64,000 bases of DNA. It comes from Ostrinia nubilalis. Lineage: Eukaryota > Arthropoda > Insecta > Lepidoptera > Crambidae. The translations under genes and the position numbers were made by a program. The stretch lies in contig NC_087110.1 of NCBI RefSeq assembly GCF_963855985.1, forward strand, positions 6,501,001 through 6,565,000, written 5' to 3'. Of this stretch, positions 63,149 to 64,000 are shown piece after piece; the first letter of the stretch is position 1, and the number at the start of each line of letters is the position of its first letter. Under the pieces are notes generated by a model, which was not told the origin of the DNA, did not search any database, and was given only the letters and a program-made list of their open reading frames with translations.

Positions 63149-63266
63149 TTCGTTCGTTTCAGCTGAAAGATGTCCACTGCTGGACAAAGGCCTCCACAAA
63201 GACCGGTCCTGCGCCGCTCGCATCCAGGCACCTCCTACGGCCTTCACCAGATCGTCGGTCCACCTA
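63149..63266 (-). mobile_element. RTE-type LINE 3' terminus, (GAAC)n tail
   Basis: Minus strand GTGGACCGACGATCTGGTGA through AGGCCTTTGTCCAGCAGTGG, AGCTGA, then AACGAACGAA. Confidence 0.7.
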
Positions 63267-63331
63267 GCTCTTATTCAAAACACATTATTTTGCCATCAAT
63301 GGCACGTGCCATTCTGTGTCTTTCGCCATCT

Positions 63332-63600
63332 CTATTTTTTTAGGTGGCAAAAATGCATTGAGTTGCATACCCGCCGCTGTGGTAAGGCGACGGGTTATGT
63401 GGGGCTCTCCCCTCCTGAAGGGAGGGGCCTCCCACAAAAAATCCATCAATCTCCGTCTTATTGAGCAGAGGCAGGAGCCGGTGTAGCTGAGCCTTATCCC
63501 GACCTATCCAACCTATGCTCATGTAGTCCGCTTAAATGTGCAGACTCCGTCTCTACCACATGCTTCTTTTAACAGTGGCGGCTTCCTGATCCGCCACCGA
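63332..63600 (-). mobile_element. R1-clade LINE 3' UTR, 5'-truncated copy
   Basis: The minus strand carries GGAGAGCCCCACATAACCCG, GCGGCGGGTATGCA and TGCATTTTTGCCACCT before a short A run, matching the 3' UTR at 45940-46035 in order but diverged. No coding part of the RT remains recognisable. Confidence 0.7.
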
Positions 63601-63959
63601 CCACTCCTTTCGCCATCCCTGGCCTAAGGTGTCTTCTAGTCTACTTAATTTCGTCCCGAACTCAACTACTACAGCTATTTATTTAATTTACCGATTTCAA
63701 CTAAACAACTTCATACTAACCAAGATGGAGCTGAAACTGTATATTTACAGCAAGTTAGAGAACGTTCTGAAGCCGTTTGTTTTTCTCCGCAGAAACAAAT
63801 GAAGTTACAGAATTAAACGTAGGTTGGCAACAACTTCGCCGGTATTCCAATAAAGTAACTTTTGTTCGCAAGAATTTTAATAAGGCAACGGGTACGACTT
63901 AGAAATACGGGAAAGAAAATGAAACAACTGTAATGAATAAATTGAATCGTTTATACTTA

Positions 63960-64000
63960 CGCCCATATTCACAAATATTACTATGAGGTCTCACAGTGCG
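63960..64000. mobile_element. MITE of the 58936 family, cut by the window end
   Basis: CGCCCATATTCACAAATATT and TGAGGTCTCACAGTGCG follow TTA at 63957-63959. Confidence 0.7.

Overview
The window is insect nuclear DNA, AT-rich and packed with transposons, and almost certainly from a moth or butterfly. Evidence for this is a four-exon gene of the insect C-type lysozyme family, an intact BEL/Pao LTR retrotransposon, R1-clade LINEs, about twenty 3'-end fragments of an RTE-type LINE, short Helitrons with Lepidoptera-style ends, a tRNA-derived SINE, and many small inverted-repeat elements (MITEs). No bacterial gene organisation, CRISPR array or rRNA is visible.

One host gene can be supported. It lies on the minus strand and runs from 59653 (ATG) down to 25473 (stop), with exons at 59653-59509, 53687-53599, 28832-28769 and 25603-25473. 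All splice sites are GT/AG, the reading frame closes across every junction, and the product is a 142-residue secreted precursor with the eight cysteines of C-type lysozymes. The two catalytic acidic residues are replaced (Glu to Thr56, Asp to Ser73), so it is best read as a non-catalytic lysozyme-like protein (LLP). Its 429 coding bases are spread over 34 kb because the introns (5.8, 24.8 and 3.2 kb) are filled with mobile elements. The ORFs of the window do not show this gene, because every exon is short.

Layout: 1-1025 flank with RTE fragments; 1026-7684 complete BEL/Pao element with identical LTRs and a 5-bp target duplication; 7690-25472 intergenic DNA downstream of the LLP gene, with MITEs, Helitron ends, SINE-like copies and a foldback built of degenerate short repeats; 25473-59653 the LLP gene. 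Intron 3 holds a 162-bp near-perfect inverted repeat. Intron 2 holds a 1.4-kb foldback, a 5'-truncated R1-clade LINE (42762-46054), a tRNA-derived SINE, a GC-rich island with a possible exon, and a hairpin-bearing minisatellite. Intron 1 holds a layered inverted repeat with two datable insertions. The stretch 59654-64000 is upstream DNA with a GC-rich PIF/Harbinger-type MITE 0.5 kb from the start codon and a second R1-clade 3' end.

The only functional link among the parts is positional: the mobile elements form the introns and flanks of the LLP gene, and several inverted repeats would fold into long double-stranded stems in its pre-mRNA. The retroelement proteins serve only their own copying.
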